Positions 35,952 through 44,065 of a DNA stretch of 53,656 bases are shown in pieces. The notes under the pieces are model-generated. The model was not told the origin of the DNA. It did no database searches and saw only the letters and a program-made list of their open reading frames with translations. A program made the translations under genes and the position numbers. Numbering within the stretch: the first letter of the stretch is position 1; each line of letters begins with the position of its first letter. The DNA is from an uncultured Mycoplasmatota bacterium (GTDB lineage: Bacteria > Bacillota_I > Bacilli_A > RF39 > UBA660). The DNA lies in NCBI GenBank assembly GCA_948465965.1, contig CAOJYR010000009.1:1-53656 (forward strand). The letters are read 5' to 3'.

Positions 35952-38381
35952 ATGAAAAAGATAAAATCATTAATATTTCTTTGTTTCTCTTTAACACTAT
36001 TTTTTATGTTTAACATAGAAGCAGAGGCCTTAGAAAGTGGAAACTATATAATAACTTCATCGCTTAACAATAATAAAGTGGTTGATTTAGCTGCTGCAAA
36101 AACTAAAAATGGAAGTAATATTCAGTTGTATGATAGAAACAATACAGACGCTCAAACTTGGCATTTTGAAAAAATGGAAGATGGATATTATACAATATCA
36201 TCAGTTATAGATAACAATTATGTTTTGGACGTTTATGGTGCTTCATTTAAAAATTATTCCAATATACAGTTATATAAAAGCAATAATTCAAAAGCTCAAA
36301 AATGGAAACTACTAGAGGATGAAAAGGGATATTTTACAATATTATCATATGATGAAAGTTATGCACTAGATGTATATTCTGGCAATACCTACAATGGAAC
36401 CAATGTACAACTATATCAAAGTAATTTTACTACTTCTCAAAAATTTGCTATTAATAAAGTTGTTTCGGGAGATAAAGTAATTAATGATGGAATATATACA
36501 ATTTCCTCATATGATGATAATTATATATTTAATATAAATAATTCATTAATCCAAAATGGATCAAATATTAATCTTAGTTCTAATAATAATAAGGCTAGCC
36601 AAAAATGGTATGTCAAATATTTAAATAATGGCTATTATTCAATCAGATCTTTAACTAATCAAAATTTCTCTTTAGATGTTACTGCAGCAGGTAAACTTAG
36701 AAATACAAATATACAATTATATAGTTGGAATGGCAGTGAGGCCCAAGAATGGGTTATACGAGACAATGGTGATGGAATTTACAGTATTATTTCTAGAATA
36801 AATGGATTAGCAGTAGATATAGAAAATCAAGTTGCTGCTAATAGCAGTAATGTATTATTAAGTGATGATGATGGAAGAGAATCCGAAAAATTGAAATTCA
36901 ATAGAATAGAGAACTTTGGAGAGCAATCTATTCAAGATGGGTACTATTTTATAAATACAAGACTAAATACTAATAAGTCACTTGACGTTGCATCTGGAAA
37001 AATGGTTGATAATTCAAACGTTCAGTTATATGATTCCAACTCAACTTCAGCGCAAAAATGGCATATAAAGTATATTGGTGATGGATATTATTCAATATTG
37101 TGTGATAAAGATGAAAGTTATGCATTAACATCCGAAAATACAGATATAAGTAACGTTAGAATTAATAAATTTAATAACTTAGATACACAAAAATGGATAA
37201 TTAAAGATAATGGTGATGGATATTATTCGATTTTTACCAAGAATTATTTAAAAGTGGATGTTGATAATGCATCTACTCCGAATGGTACAAACATTAAGTT
37301 GTATACTAGTAACAATTCTAATGCTCAGCAATTTAAATTTATACCAACAGCTAACGGAATAGCATCGCAGGTATTAGAAAATGGCTACTATTTTATCAAC
37401 AGCGCTTTGGATGAAAATTACGTTGTAGATTTAGCTGCTGGGAAAATAAATAATAATACTAATATTCAATTATATTCATTAAATAGTACAAAAGCACAGA
37501 AATGGTACTTGACATATATCGATAATGGATATTATAAAATTACAAGCTCTGTATCCTCATTTAAAACTCTAGATGTGTATGCAGGACGAACTATTGATGG
37601 AACCAATGTACAGTTATTTGATTATAATGGAAGTTATGCTCAGCAATGGATAATTAAAGACGCAGGTGATGGTTATTTTTATATAGTATCGAATTGTAAT
37701 GGACTATATTTAGATGTTAATAATCAAGCTGCATCAAATGGAGCTAATATAGAGGTTAATTCCTATACAGGTTCACAAGCACAAAAATTCAAATTTACAA
37801 AAACCAGGTTAGAGAATTTAGTAATAGACGTTAGTGAATATAATGGTGAAATAGATTGGCCGATAGTTAAAAATAGCGCTGGTATATATGGGACCATAAT
37901 TAGAATTTCTGAAGGTTGTGAAAAAGAAGATGTTAAGTTGGCTAAAAACGTAGCCGAGGTTAAGAGGTTGGGTATACCATATGGAATCTATATTTATAGT
38001 TATGCAGAGAATTATAATGAAGGTAAACAGTATGCAGAATTTACCAAAAAGATGATAGAAAAATATGGGTTAAATCCAACATTAGGAATATATTTAGATA
38101 TCGAATGGAATAAAGTTGTCAGTTATATGAATACACAACAATATACAGATGTAGTAAATGGATTTATGTCAGTTTTACCACATGCAAAAATATATGCAAA
38201 CCTAAATTACGCAAATGGTGTTTTAAATACACCATATTTGAGATCTTATATTACTTGGATAGCGCAGTGGAACAACACCTGTTCGTATACTGGATATTAT
38301 AAAATGTGGCAATTTACAAGTGATGGATCCATACCAGGAATAAATGGTAGAGTAGATCTTAATTATTACTATTTAGATTAA
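35952..38381 (+). CDS. Secreted GH25 lysozyme with ricin-type lectin repeats
   Basis: This 809-residue exported protein has a signal peptide (residues 1-27). About 590 residues of ricin-B-type beta-trefoil repeats follow, with many units of the form (S/N)N-Q-LY-(S/D)-x-N-x-(S/T)-x-AQ-K/Q-W. The C-terminal GH25 muramidase domain (about 622-809) has the catalytic Asp of LVIDVSEYNGEIDW, the DIE pair in YLDIEW near residue 716, and WQFTSDG near 790. GH25 enzymes cut the MurNAc-GlcNAc bond of peptidoglycan. The lectin repeats probably bind a wall sugar. Its position at the end of the polymer cluster suggests the ligand may be that polymer. A TATAAT at 35896-35901 precedes it. Confidence 0.9.
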   Translation: MKKIKSLIFLCFSLTLFFMFNIEAEALESGNYIITSSLNNNKVVDLAAAKTKNGSNIQLYDRNNTDAQTWHFEKMEDGYYTISSVIDNNYVLDVYGASFKNYSNIQLYKSNNSKAQKWKLLEDEKGYFTILSYDESYALDVYSGNTYNGTNVQLYQSNFTTSQKFAINKVVSGDKVINDGIYTISSYDDNYIFNINNSLIQNGSNINLSSNNNKASQKWYVKYLNNGYYSIRSLTNQNFSLDVTAAGKLRNTNIQLYSWNGSEAQEWVIRDNGDGIYSIISRINGLAVDIENQVAANSSNVLLSDDDGRESEKLKFNRIENFGEQSIQDGYYFINTRLNTNKSLDVASGKMVDNSNVQLYDSNSTSAQKWHIKYIGDGYYSILCDKDESYALTSENTDISNVRINKFNNLDTQKWIIKDNGDGYYSIFTKNYLKVDVDNASTPNGTNIKLYTSNNSNAQQFKFIPTANGIASQVLENGYYFINSALDENYVVDLAAGKINNNTNIQLYSLNSTKAQKWYLTYIDNGYYKITSSVSSFKTLDVYAGRTIDGTNVQLFDYNGSYAQQWIIKDAGDGYFYIVSNCNGLYLDVNNQAASNGANIEVNSYTGSQAQKFKFTKTRLENLVIDVSEYNGEIDWPIVKNSAGIYGTIIRISEGCEKEDVKLAKNVAEVKRLGIPYGIYIYSYAENYNEGKQYAEFTKKMIEKYGLNPTLGIYLDIEWNKVVSYMNTQQYTDVVNGFMSVLPHAKIYANLNYANGVLNTPYLRSYITWIAQWNNTCSYTGYYKMWQFTSDGSIPGINGRVDLNYYYLD

Positions 38382-38417
38382 AAGAAAAGGCAAAATATAT
38401 TTTTGTTTTTTCTTTTG
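38380..38417 (+). terminator. Intrinsic terminator of the GH25 gene
   Basis: AAAAGAAAAGGCAAAA pairs with TTTTGTTTTTTCTTTT, using two G-U pairs in the RNA, around a short ATAT loop. The 3' arm is also the T-rich tail. Confidence 0.7.
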
Positions 38418-38479
38418 GTAATATATTCTAGTAAAATAATCAAAAAATGATATAATAATACTATCAAGGAGCTGATTAT

Positions 38480-39397
38480 GTGAAAAAATGCGTAATTATT
38501 ATGAATCCAGAAAGCGGTAAAGTAAAAAATCTAGATAGTAAAAAAGACTTTTATGATATTTTAAGAAAACATGGCTATGATGCTGAAATAAAATATACAA
38601 AAAAGAAAAAGGATGCAATCGAAATAGTAAAGGATTTAAAAGATGATACAGATTTAGTGATCAGTGCAGGTGGAGATGGAACATTAAATGAAGTAGTAAC
38701 TGGTAATATAGAACGTAAAAAGAAATTAACTTTAGCAAATCTACCAATGGGAACAACAAATGATGTGGCGAATATGTATGGATATACGAGAAACCATATG
38801 AAGAATTTAGAACTCCTACTATTGGGCGTTAAAAAGAAAATAGATGTATGTTATATTGATGAAACTCCTTTCGTTTATGTTGCTTGTCTTGGTGATTATA
38901 TTGATATGGCTTATAACACACCAAGACCATTAAAGAAAAAGTATGGAAAATTAGCCTATGTGTTATATGCCCTAAAAAGAATTGGTAAAAAAATTAATAT
39001 GTATGATTTAAAATATAAAATAGATGATACTACTTATACTGGAAAATATTCCTTCATTTTTATAACAAACTCATCACGTGTAGCGGGAGTAGATGATATT
39101 TATTATGATGTAAAACTAGATGATAATATGTTTGAAATAGCTTTTGCAAATCCCAAAACAAAAGCAGAAGTATTAAAACTACTTGTTCAAGTTACTACAA
39201 GGGATGTAAAAGATGTTCCCGGTATTACCTATTATCAGACAAATAACTTAGAAATAGAATTTCTAAATAGTCCAAAAACCTCATGGTGTATTGATGGGGA
39301 AGAGTATAAATCAAATAATAAAAAATTCAAATTCAGAGTTGATAAAAGTACAAAAATGTTAATGCCAAAAGAAAATGTAGAAAAACTATTTAAATAA
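38480..39397 (+). CDS. Diacylglycerol kinase family lipid kinase (DagK/BmrU/YegS-like)
   Basis: This 305-residue protein has the catalytic domain signature at residues 1-130: IIMNPESGKVKN, the nucleotide-binding VISAGGDGTLNEVV near residue 60, and LANLPMGTTNDVAN near 90. CIDGEEY near residue 275 is the conserved C-terminal motif. The family phosphorylates diacylglycerol or related lipids. The start is GTG, preceded by AAGGAG at 38466-38471. A TGATATAAT extended -10 lies at 38449-38456. A role in recycling diacylglycerol released during glycerol-phosphate polymer synthesis is possible but not shown. Confidence 0.9.
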   Translation: MKKCVIIMNPESGKVKNLDSKKDFYDILRKHGYDAEIKYTKKKKDAIEIVKDLKDDTDLVISAGGDGTLNEVVTGNIERKKKLTLANLPMGTTNDVANMYGYTRNHMKNLELLLLGVKKKIDVCYIDETPFVYVACLGDYIDMAYNTPRPLKKKYGKLAYVLYALKRIGKKINMYDLKYKIDDTTYTGKYSFIFITNSSRVAGVDDIYYDVKLDDNMFEIAFANPKTKAEVLKLLVQVTTRDVKDVPGITYYQTNNLEIEFLNSPKTSWCIDGEEYKSNNKKFKFRVDKSTKMLMPKENVEKLFK

Positions 39398-39440
39398 TCA
39401 TTTTTGCCTTTTTTTAAAACTATAATTAAAAGGAGGATAT

Positions 39441-40232
39441 ATGAAAAAAAGGAAGAAAAAAAGAGAATTAACAATTAATATTCTAGTTTATCTAATATTA
39501 AGATTTTTAGTAGTTGTTTGTATGGTAGAACAGGCATTAAAAGGAAATTGGCATAATGTTTTTATGTGTTTTGTAACGTTGTTACTATTTACAGTACCCA
39601 CAATTGCTTCTAAAACACTTAATGTAGAACTGCCTAAGACGTTAGAAATAATTGTCTATTTATTCATCTTTTCAGCAGAAATACTAGGAGAAATACAAAA
39701 CTTTTATGGAACATTTAAACATTGGGATACTATGCTGCATACATTAAATGGATTCCTAGCAGGAGCTATTGGCTTTTCATTAATAGATATATTAAACAGA
39801 ACTGAAAAATTCCATATAAAAATGGCCCCCTCATTTGTGGCTCTAGTAGCTTTCTGTTTTTCAATGACGATTGGAGTACTTTGGGAATTTGGCGAATTTG
39901 CAGTTGATAAATATTTACTTAAAGATACCCAAAAAGATAGAATTGTTACCAAAATATCATCAGTCTCTCTAAATAAGGATAAAGAAAATATCCCTATAGT
40001 AATAAAAGATATTAATAAAACAGAAATCTATAGTGACAACAACAAAACAATCACAACAATAGAAGGTGGATATTTAGATTTAGGTATTATTGATACGATG
40101 AAAGATTTATTTGTAAATTTTATTGGGGCAATAGTCTTCTCTATACTAGGTCTTTTATATATTAAAGATAGAGATGAATACAAGTTTGCTGAAAGATTTT
40201 TACCAATTTTAAAAAAATTTCAAGAAGAGTAG
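39441..40232 (+). CDS. YjdF/DUF2238-like integral membrane protein
   Basis: This 263-residue protein has a very basic N-terminus (MKKRKKKRELT), about six membrane helices and the motifs KHWDTMLHTLNGFLAGAIGF (near residue 92) and GVLWEFGEFAVD (near 147), the marks of the YjdF/DUF2238 group. A polar loop of about 60 residues precedes the last helix. The function of the group is not established. It has its own AGGAGG ribosome site and an intrinsic terminator, and lies between the lipid kinase and the sporulation genes. Confidence 0.75.
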   Translation: MKKRKKKRELTINILVYLILRFLVVVCMVEQALKGNWHNVFMCFVTLLLFTVPTIASKTLNVELPKTLEIIVYLFIFSAEILGEIQNFYGTFKHWDTMLHTLNGFLAGAIGFSLIDILNRTEKFHIKMAPSFVALVAFCFSMTIGVLWEFGEFAVDKYLLKDTQKDRIVTKISSVSLNKDKENIPIVIKDINKTEIYSDNNKTITTIEGGYLDLGIIDTMKDLFVNFIGAIVFSILGLLYIKDRDEYKFAERFLPILKKFQEE

Positions 40233-40255
40233 TTGCAAATGGCAACTCTTTTTTT
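40231..40255 (+). terminator. Intrinsic terminator
   Basis: Stem AGTTGC (40231-40236) / GCAACT (40242-40247) is followed by a run of T at 40249-40255. The stem begins in the stop codon of the preceding gene. Confidence 0.85.
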
Positions 40256-40264
40256 GTCTAAATT

Positions 40265-40297
40265 TGTCGAACGAATATTTTGACAGATTTTGTCGAA
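40265..40297 (+). promoter_or_regulatory. Pair of Spo0A boxes upstream of spoIIAA-sigF
   Basis: Two exact copies of TGTCGAA, the Spo0A recognition heptamer, lie at 40265-40271 and 40291-40297 in the same orientation. Each is preceded by TTT (TTTGTCGAA). Between them TGACAGA (40281-40287) is a weaker third match. A single box is expected by chance a few times in a window this size, but a pair 26 bp apart just before a spoIIA-type operon is not. Spo0A phosphate drives spoIIA transcription in known spore formers. Confidence 0.8.
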
Positions 40298-40307
40298 TGT
40301 GTATAAA
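40280..40307 (+). promoter_or_regulatory. Promoter of spoIIAA-sigF
   Basis: TTGACA (40280-40285) and TATAAA (40302-40307) are 16 bp apart and fit sigma-A. The second Spo0A box lies inside the spacer. In Bacillus subtilis spoIIA uses sigma-H; I see no convincing sigma-H site here, so control may rest on Spo0A plus sigma-A. Confidence 0.6.
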
Positions 40308-40349
40308 AAAAATATCTTTTGTTCTATATTTTAATAAGAGGTGAACCAT

Positions 40350-40688
40350 ATGTTAAAACTATCTAAAGAAGTAACAAAGGGGATAATGTTTATTAGACTG
40401 GAAGGAGACTTAAATGAAAGTACTTTTACATCCTTTTCCAATGAACTAAATTATCTACTCTATAAGCAAGGAATTCATTATTATGTCTTTAATTTCAAAG
40501 AATTAAAAAACTTTGATCAAAGTATGTTCTCCACATTTCAAAATATTTTAACTGAAATATTTCTAAGTTGTGGAAAGGTTGTAATGTGTGGACTTAAAGA
40601 GCTGCAAAAAAATTGCTTAGGTAAAACAAAAGATAAATTATTTTATGTAAATGAAGAAATGGAAGCATTTAGATATTTAAGTATATAA
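40350..40688 (+). CDS. spoIIAA: Divergent anti-sigma factor antagonist (SpoIIAA-like)
   Basis: This 112-residue STAS-domain protein aligns over its length with SpoIIAA. MFIRLEGDLNESTF matches the first strands, and NFKELKNFDQSMFSTF covers the phosphorylation site, with Ser of DQS at the position of the regulatory serine. GKVVMCGL is the following strand. The usual Gly after that serine is replaced by Met, and the last third is poorly conserved. SpoIIAA frees sigma-F by binding the kinase SpoIIAB. sigF follows 11 bp later, with no spoIIAB between. I start it at ATG 40350 because AGAGGTGA sits before it; the GTG at 40341 lies in that site. Confidence 0.78.
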   Translation: MLKLSKEVTKGIMFIRLEGDLNESTFTSFSNELNYLLYKQGIHYYVFNFKELKNFDQSMFSTFQNILTEIFLSCGKVVMCGLKELQKNCLGKTKDKLFYVNEEMEAFRYLSI

Positions 40689-40699
40689 AAGGAGATTAA

Positions 40700-41335
40700 A
40701 TGAACAACATATTAGAATATGAACCATTAGTATATAATATAATTAATAAATATAATAATTTTGACAAAGAAGATTTATACCAAGTAGGAATGATGGAATT
40801 AGTAAAAGCCGCAAAAAATTTTAAAAAAGAATTTAATATAAAATTTTCAACATATGCTTATTACTATATATTGGGAGGGGTAACTAAATATGTCAGAGAA
40901 ATAAATACAATAAAAGTGAGTAGAGACCTAATTAAATTAAAAAAGGCAGTGGAAAAAGCAAAAGAGGTAATGCGTCAAAAACTAAGAAGAGAACCAACTA
41001 CTTTAGAGTTATCTTTATTTTTAGAAGAACCCGAAGAAAAAATAGTAGAAGCAGAAATCGCTACACAAAATATAAAAAGCCTAGATTATTGTTTTGAAGA
41101 TGAAAATACTGATTTATATAATTCTATTAAGGTAGAAGATAAAAGCATGGATGAAAGAATGCTAGACTTAAAGGATGCTATAATGAATCTAAGTGAGGAA
41201 GAAAGAAATTTAATAATAGCTAGATACTTTGAAGACCTAACACAAACAGAGACCAGTAAACAATTAGGAATGAGCCAAGTTCAAGTTTCAAGAAAAGAAA
41301 CTAAGATTTTACAAAAGTTACAAGCTACACTTTAA
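40700..41335 (+). CDS. sigF: Sporulation sigma factor sigma-F (SigF/SpoIIAC-like)
   Basis: This 211-residue sigma-70 family protein has region 2 (EDLYQVGMMELVKAAKNF, KFSTYAYYYILGGVTKYVRE), the VSRDLIKLKKAV segment into region 3, and region 4 with TQTETSKQLGMSQVQVSRKE, which is the SQVQVSR recognition helix of sigma-F/G. It is shorter than Bacillus sigma-F (about 255 residues), lacking part of the N-terminus and linker. SpoIIAA lies directly upstream and spoVAC-AD-AE downstream, as in spoIIA-spoVA regions. Sigma-G is a possible alternative, but the spoIIAA linkage favours sigma-F. AAAGGAG precedes the ATG. Confidence 0.85.
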   Translation: MNNILEYEPLVYNIINKYNNFDKEDLYQVGMMELVKAAKNFKKEFNIKFSTYAYYYILGGVTKYVREINTIKVSRDLIKLKKAVEKAKEVMRQKLRREPTTLELSLFLEEPEEKIVEAEIATQNIKSLDYCFEDENTDLYNSIKVEDKSMDERMLDLKDAIMNLSEEERNLIIARYFEDLTQTETSKQLGMSQVQVSRKETKILQKLQATL

Positions 41336-41360
41336 ATATACTATCTATTAATAATAAGAA

Positions 41361-41391
41361 TAAATAACAAAAAAGTTATTTATTTTTTTTT
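41361..41391 (+). terminator. Intrinsic terminator of spoIIAA-sigF
   Basis: Stem AAATAAC (41362-41368) / GTTATTT (41375-41381) is followed by nine T residues. It separates sigF from the following non-coding stretch and from spoVA. Confidence 0.8.
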
Positions 41392-41810
41392 GGATTAAAG
41401 GGATATATAAGTATATTGTATATAATAAATATGAAGAGTTCTAAAAATAATAGAGGACTGAAATAGGGATTAAGTAAACCCTAATTATGATAATTTCGGG
41501 ATTATTTAAAAGAAAAATAATTAATAGGATAATTCGAATGATAAATAAATTTATAGACAAAAGGTTTTAATAGGCATGGTATATATAGAATGAGGCAATT
41601 TTATGAAACGTATAAAGATGATAAAATTGTGTCTCCATTGGTGACACAATTAAGTTGGGCCAATAACTTTATTAATTGGTAAAGACTGACTCTTATCAAA
41701 ATTAGTAACTTACTACGATATTGTTAAAGTAAATATAAAGGGAAAACCAAAATTATTAATAATTTTTGTATGAAAAATGATAAAGAGTTAATACTATTAC
41801 TGGTGATAAT
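41392..41810 (+). ncRNA. 419-nt gene-free region between sigF and spoVAC: candidate structured RNA
   Basis: No reading frame of useful length exists on either strand. A TATAAT (41421-41426) could start a transcript. Several hairpins are visible: AATTGTGTC / GACACAATT (41625-41633, 41643-41651), CCAAT / ATTGG just after it (about 41660-41678), and AGGG / CCCT with CCCTAATTA / TAATTTCGGG near 41473-41512. I compared it by eye with conserved cores of RNase P, tmRNA, SRP RNA, T-boxes and common riboswitches and saw no match. It could be a small RNA, a long spoVA leader, or decayed DNA. The RNA call is tentative. Confidence 0.35.
41625..41651 (+). other. Perfect 9-bp hairpin inside the sigF-spoVAC gap
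   Basis: AATTGTGTC and GACACAATT are exact reverse complements around the 9-nt loop TCCATTGGT. No T-run follows, so it is not a terminator. It is the most stable-looking helix in the gap. Confidence 0.7.
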
Positions 41811-42254
41811 ATGAAAAATAGTAAATATGAAAAAATAGCAGATCGTCATAAAGCAGAGGAAAATCGTGGGAAAAATGCCATAATAGCTTTTATAGTTGGT
41901 GGATTAATCGGAATGCTTGGAGAGGGAATAATAGAAATAATTTGTCATTATAGTCATATTTCTAGAACAGAGGCATCTACATATATGATTATGATTCTAA
42001 TCTTTATAGCATCTCTATCAACTGCTCTAGGCTTTTTTGACAAACTAGTAACAAAATTTAAATGTGGAATTTTAATTCCTATAACTGGATTCGCACATTC
42101 CATGACTAGTGCAGCATTAGATTATCGTAAAGAAGGCCCAATTTATGGATTAGGATCTAATATTTTTAAATTGGCTGGATCAGTAATTTTATATGGAGTA
42201 GTGTCAGCCTGGTTCTTCGGAATGATAAGATTTTTAATCGGAGGTGGATCATGA
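41811..42254 (+). CDS. spoVAC: Stage V sporulation protein SpoVAC
   Basis: This 147-residue membrane protein shows the SpoVAC pattern: GGLIGMLGEGIIEII, a middle FDKLVTKFKCGILIPITGFAHSMTSAALDYRKEGPIYGLGSNIFKLAGSVI type region (about residues 76-125), and a final hydrophobic stretch. SpoVAC forms part of the inner-membrane channel that loads dipicolinic acid into the forespore and releases it at germination. It overlaps spoVAD by 4 bp. TGGTGAT precedes the ATG. Confidence 0.92.
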   Translation: MKNSKYEKIADRHKAEENRGKNAIIAFIVGGLIGMLGEGIIEIICHYSHISRTEASTYMIMILIFIASLSTALGFFDKLVTKFKCGILIPITGFAHSMTSAALDYRKEGPIYGLGSNIFKLAGSVILYGVVSAWFFGMIRFLIGGGS

Positions 42255-43243
42255 CATTTAAATATAATAATGTTTATGTAAAAGAAACAGCAACTGTAGC
42301 TGGTCCCTATGAGAAAGATGGACCATTAAAAAAATATTATGATAAAACTTACACAGATTTATATTTTGGAGAAAATTCCTGGGAGAAAGCAGAAATAAAA
42401 TCGGTACAAGATAGCCTAAATATTCTCAACAAAAAAACAACGACTAAAAAAGGAGAAATTGATTTATTAGTAGGGGGCGACTTATTAAACCAAATTTCGG
42501 CAACTACCTATGGGGCAATTGGTTATTCCAAATCATTTTTAGGAATTTATGGTGCTTGCAGTACAAGTGTTGAGGGAATGATTATCGCAAGTAGCTTAAT
42601 AGATGCAAAAAGAATAAAAAACGCTGTAGTAACAATTTCTTCTCATAATATGTCATCAGAAAAACAATTTAGAAATCCAACAGAATATGGTGCACCAAAA
42701 CCACAAAGTGCAACATTCACCTGTACTGGTAGTGCCTCAATGATGTTAACAAATGAAAAAACAGATATTAAAGTAGAAAGCTCGACTATTGGTAAAATAA
42801 TTGATTATGATCAAAATGACCCTAATGATATGGGACGGGTAATGGCCCCAGCTGCAATAGACACAATAAAAAGACATCTTGATGATTTAAATAGAAAACC
42901 AGATTATTATGATCTAATATTAACAGGGGATTTAGGACTTTATGGAAAAGAAATAGTAAAAGACTTTATGATGCAAGAATATAATTTAGACCTGTCTGAT
43001 AATTATAACGATTGTGGAGTAATGGTATATGATTTAAAAAATCAAGAAGAATGTTTAGCTGGAGGAAGTGGACCAGTATGTAGTGCACTAGTTAATTTTG
43101 GCTATATCTATGATGAGATGAAAAAGAAAAAGTTAAAGAAAGTTTTATTAGTCGCAACAGGAGCACTATTCTCACCAACTATGGTATATCAAAAAGAAAA
43201 TATTTATTCTATAGCGAATGCTATAAGTTTGGAGGTAGTATAA
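42251..43243 (+). CDS. spoVAD: Stage V sporulation protein SpoVAD
   Basis: This 330-residue protein has the thiolase-like fold of SpoVAD. Signs are the start TFKYNNVYVKETATVAGPYEKDGPL, LLVGGDLLNQISATTYG near residue 80, and GIYGACSTSVEGMIIAS near 108. It also has NPTEYGAPKPQSATFTCTGS near 148 and the final CLAGGSGPVCSALV. SpoVAD binds dipicolinic acid in the SpoVA channel complex. It overlaps spoVAC and is joined to spoVAE by a 1-bp stop/start overlap (TAATG). Confidence 0.93.
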   Translation: MTFKYNNVYVKETATVAGPYEKDGPLKKYYDKTYTDLYFGENSWEKAEIKSVQDSLNILNKKTTTKKGEIDLLVGGDLLNQISATTYGAIGYSKSFLGIYGACSTSVEGMIIASSLIDAKRIKNAVVTISSHNMSSEKQFRNPTEYGAPKPQSATFTCTGSASMMLTNEKTDIKVESSTIGKIIDYDQNDPNDMGRVMAPAAIDTIKRHLDDLNRKPDYYDLILTGDLGLYGKEIVKDFMMQEYNLDLSDNYNDCGVMVYDLKNQEECLAGGSGPVCSALVNFGYIYDEMKKKKLKKVLLVATGALFSPTMVYQKENIYSIANAISLEVV

Positions 43244-43593
43244 TGTTACTTTTTAATTCGTTTATCTTTTGTGGATTTATCTGTATGATATCACAAATAA
43301 TTTTAGATAATTCAAAGTTAACTCCAGGACACATAACAAGTATTTTAGTCGTACTTGGAGCATTTCTTGATTCATTTAGCATCTATGATCAAATTATTAA
43401 AGTGGTAGGTGGTGGAGCCATGGTTCCAATCACTAGCTTTGGACACTCACTAATTCATGGAGCACTTGCTAAAGCAAATCAATATGGAATAGTAGGAATA
43501 CTTATGGGAATGTTTGATTTAACCGCAACAGGAATAACAGCCGCTATTATATTTTCCTTTGTATTTGCAGTAATATTTAGACCTAAAAATTAA
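43243..43593 (+). CDS. spoVAE: Stage V sporulation protein SpoVAE (SpoVAEb type)
   Basis: This 116-residue membrane protein contains FNSFIFCGFICMISQIILDNSKLTPGHI, VVLGAFLDSFSIYD and GGGAMVPITSFGHSLIHGAL, the SpoVAEb pattern related to SpoVAC. With AC and AD it makes up the conserved core of the spoVA operon; spoVAA, AB, AEa and AF are not present here. The minimal C-D-E set is common in Clostridia and other low-GC lineages. Confidence 0.92.
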   Translation: MLLFNSFIFCGFICMISQIILDNSKLTPGHITSILVVLGAFLDSFSIYDQIIKVVGGGAMVPITSFGHSLIHGALAKANQYGIVGILMGMFDLTATGITAAIIFSFVFAVIFRPKN

Positions 43594-43697
43594 TAAAAAA
43601 TAATCATTGAAATTAATATAAATAAGTAATAGTATAGATTTATCAAGAGAATATGAAAAAGCAAAAGAAGAATAGATGAATACAGAAAAAATAAAAA

Positions 43698-43728
43698 CTG
43701 GTTATCCATTAAGATAATCAGCTTTTTT
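43698..43728. terminator. Terminator shared by spoVAE and the RNHCP gene
   Basis: Stem CTGGTTATC (43698-43706) / GATAATCAG (43713-43721), with one G-U pair, is followed by T residues on the plus strand and preceded by A residues for the opposite direction. It overlaps the end of the minus-strand gene. Confidence 0.75.
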
Positions 43729-44023
43729 GTTTTGATAACTCAATAATTAAATCCATATCATCATCACGTGCCATAATATTCTTATGAAGCTCTCCACATT
43801 TTTGACACTTATAAATAATTTTATAACTATCCTTAAATTTTTCTATACCAATGGGCTCTAATAATCCACAGCAAGTATTATTTCTATCACCTGGCATAAT
43901 ATCAACATGCTTAGAGTATAAGCAATATGGGCAATGATCTCTTGCAGTATAACCTAAGGGACTAACATTCTTACCACATGAGGCACATATAAATTCTTCA
44001 TCGCGCATAGTAAAGTTTTTCAT
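43718..44023 (-). CDS. RNHCP-type zinc-ribbon protein
   Basis: This 101-residue protein has three Cys pairs: FICASCGK (residues 11-18), DHCPYCLYSKHVDIMPGDR (near 29-47) and YKCQKCGELHKN (near 71-82). The middle one matches the RNHCP domain core, with His in place of the Asn-His pair (RDHCP). One or two zinc ions are likely bound. Function is unknown; nucleic-acid binding is a common guess. I use ATG 44023 because AGGTGA lies upstream; a GTG at 44032 falls in that site. Confidence 0.8.
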   Translation of the reverse strand: MKNFTMRDEEFICASCGKNVSPLGYTARDHCPYCLYSKHVDIMPGDRNNTCCGLLEPIGIEKFKDSYKIIYKCQKCGELHKNIMARDDDMDLIIELSKQKS

Positions 44024-44065
44024 GAATATCACCTAGAAACATTATAGCACAACTTAAAACTTTAT

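Noticed and set aside
41767-41796. Sigma-G-like promoter (TGTATG, 17 bp, AATACTA) before spoVAC
   Set aside because: Transcription would start about 8 nt before the ATG and remove most of the ribosome binding site. The match to the consensus is also weak.
41392-41810. RNase P RNA, tmRNA, SRP RNA or a known riboswitch in the sigF-spoVAC gap
   Set aside because: None of the conserved core strings of these RNAs that I know is present, so only a general structured-RNA candidate is reported.
43620-43680. Short frame after spoVAE ending LSREYEKAKEE
   Set aside because: It has no start codon or ribosome site and is too short to call a gene or a remnant.
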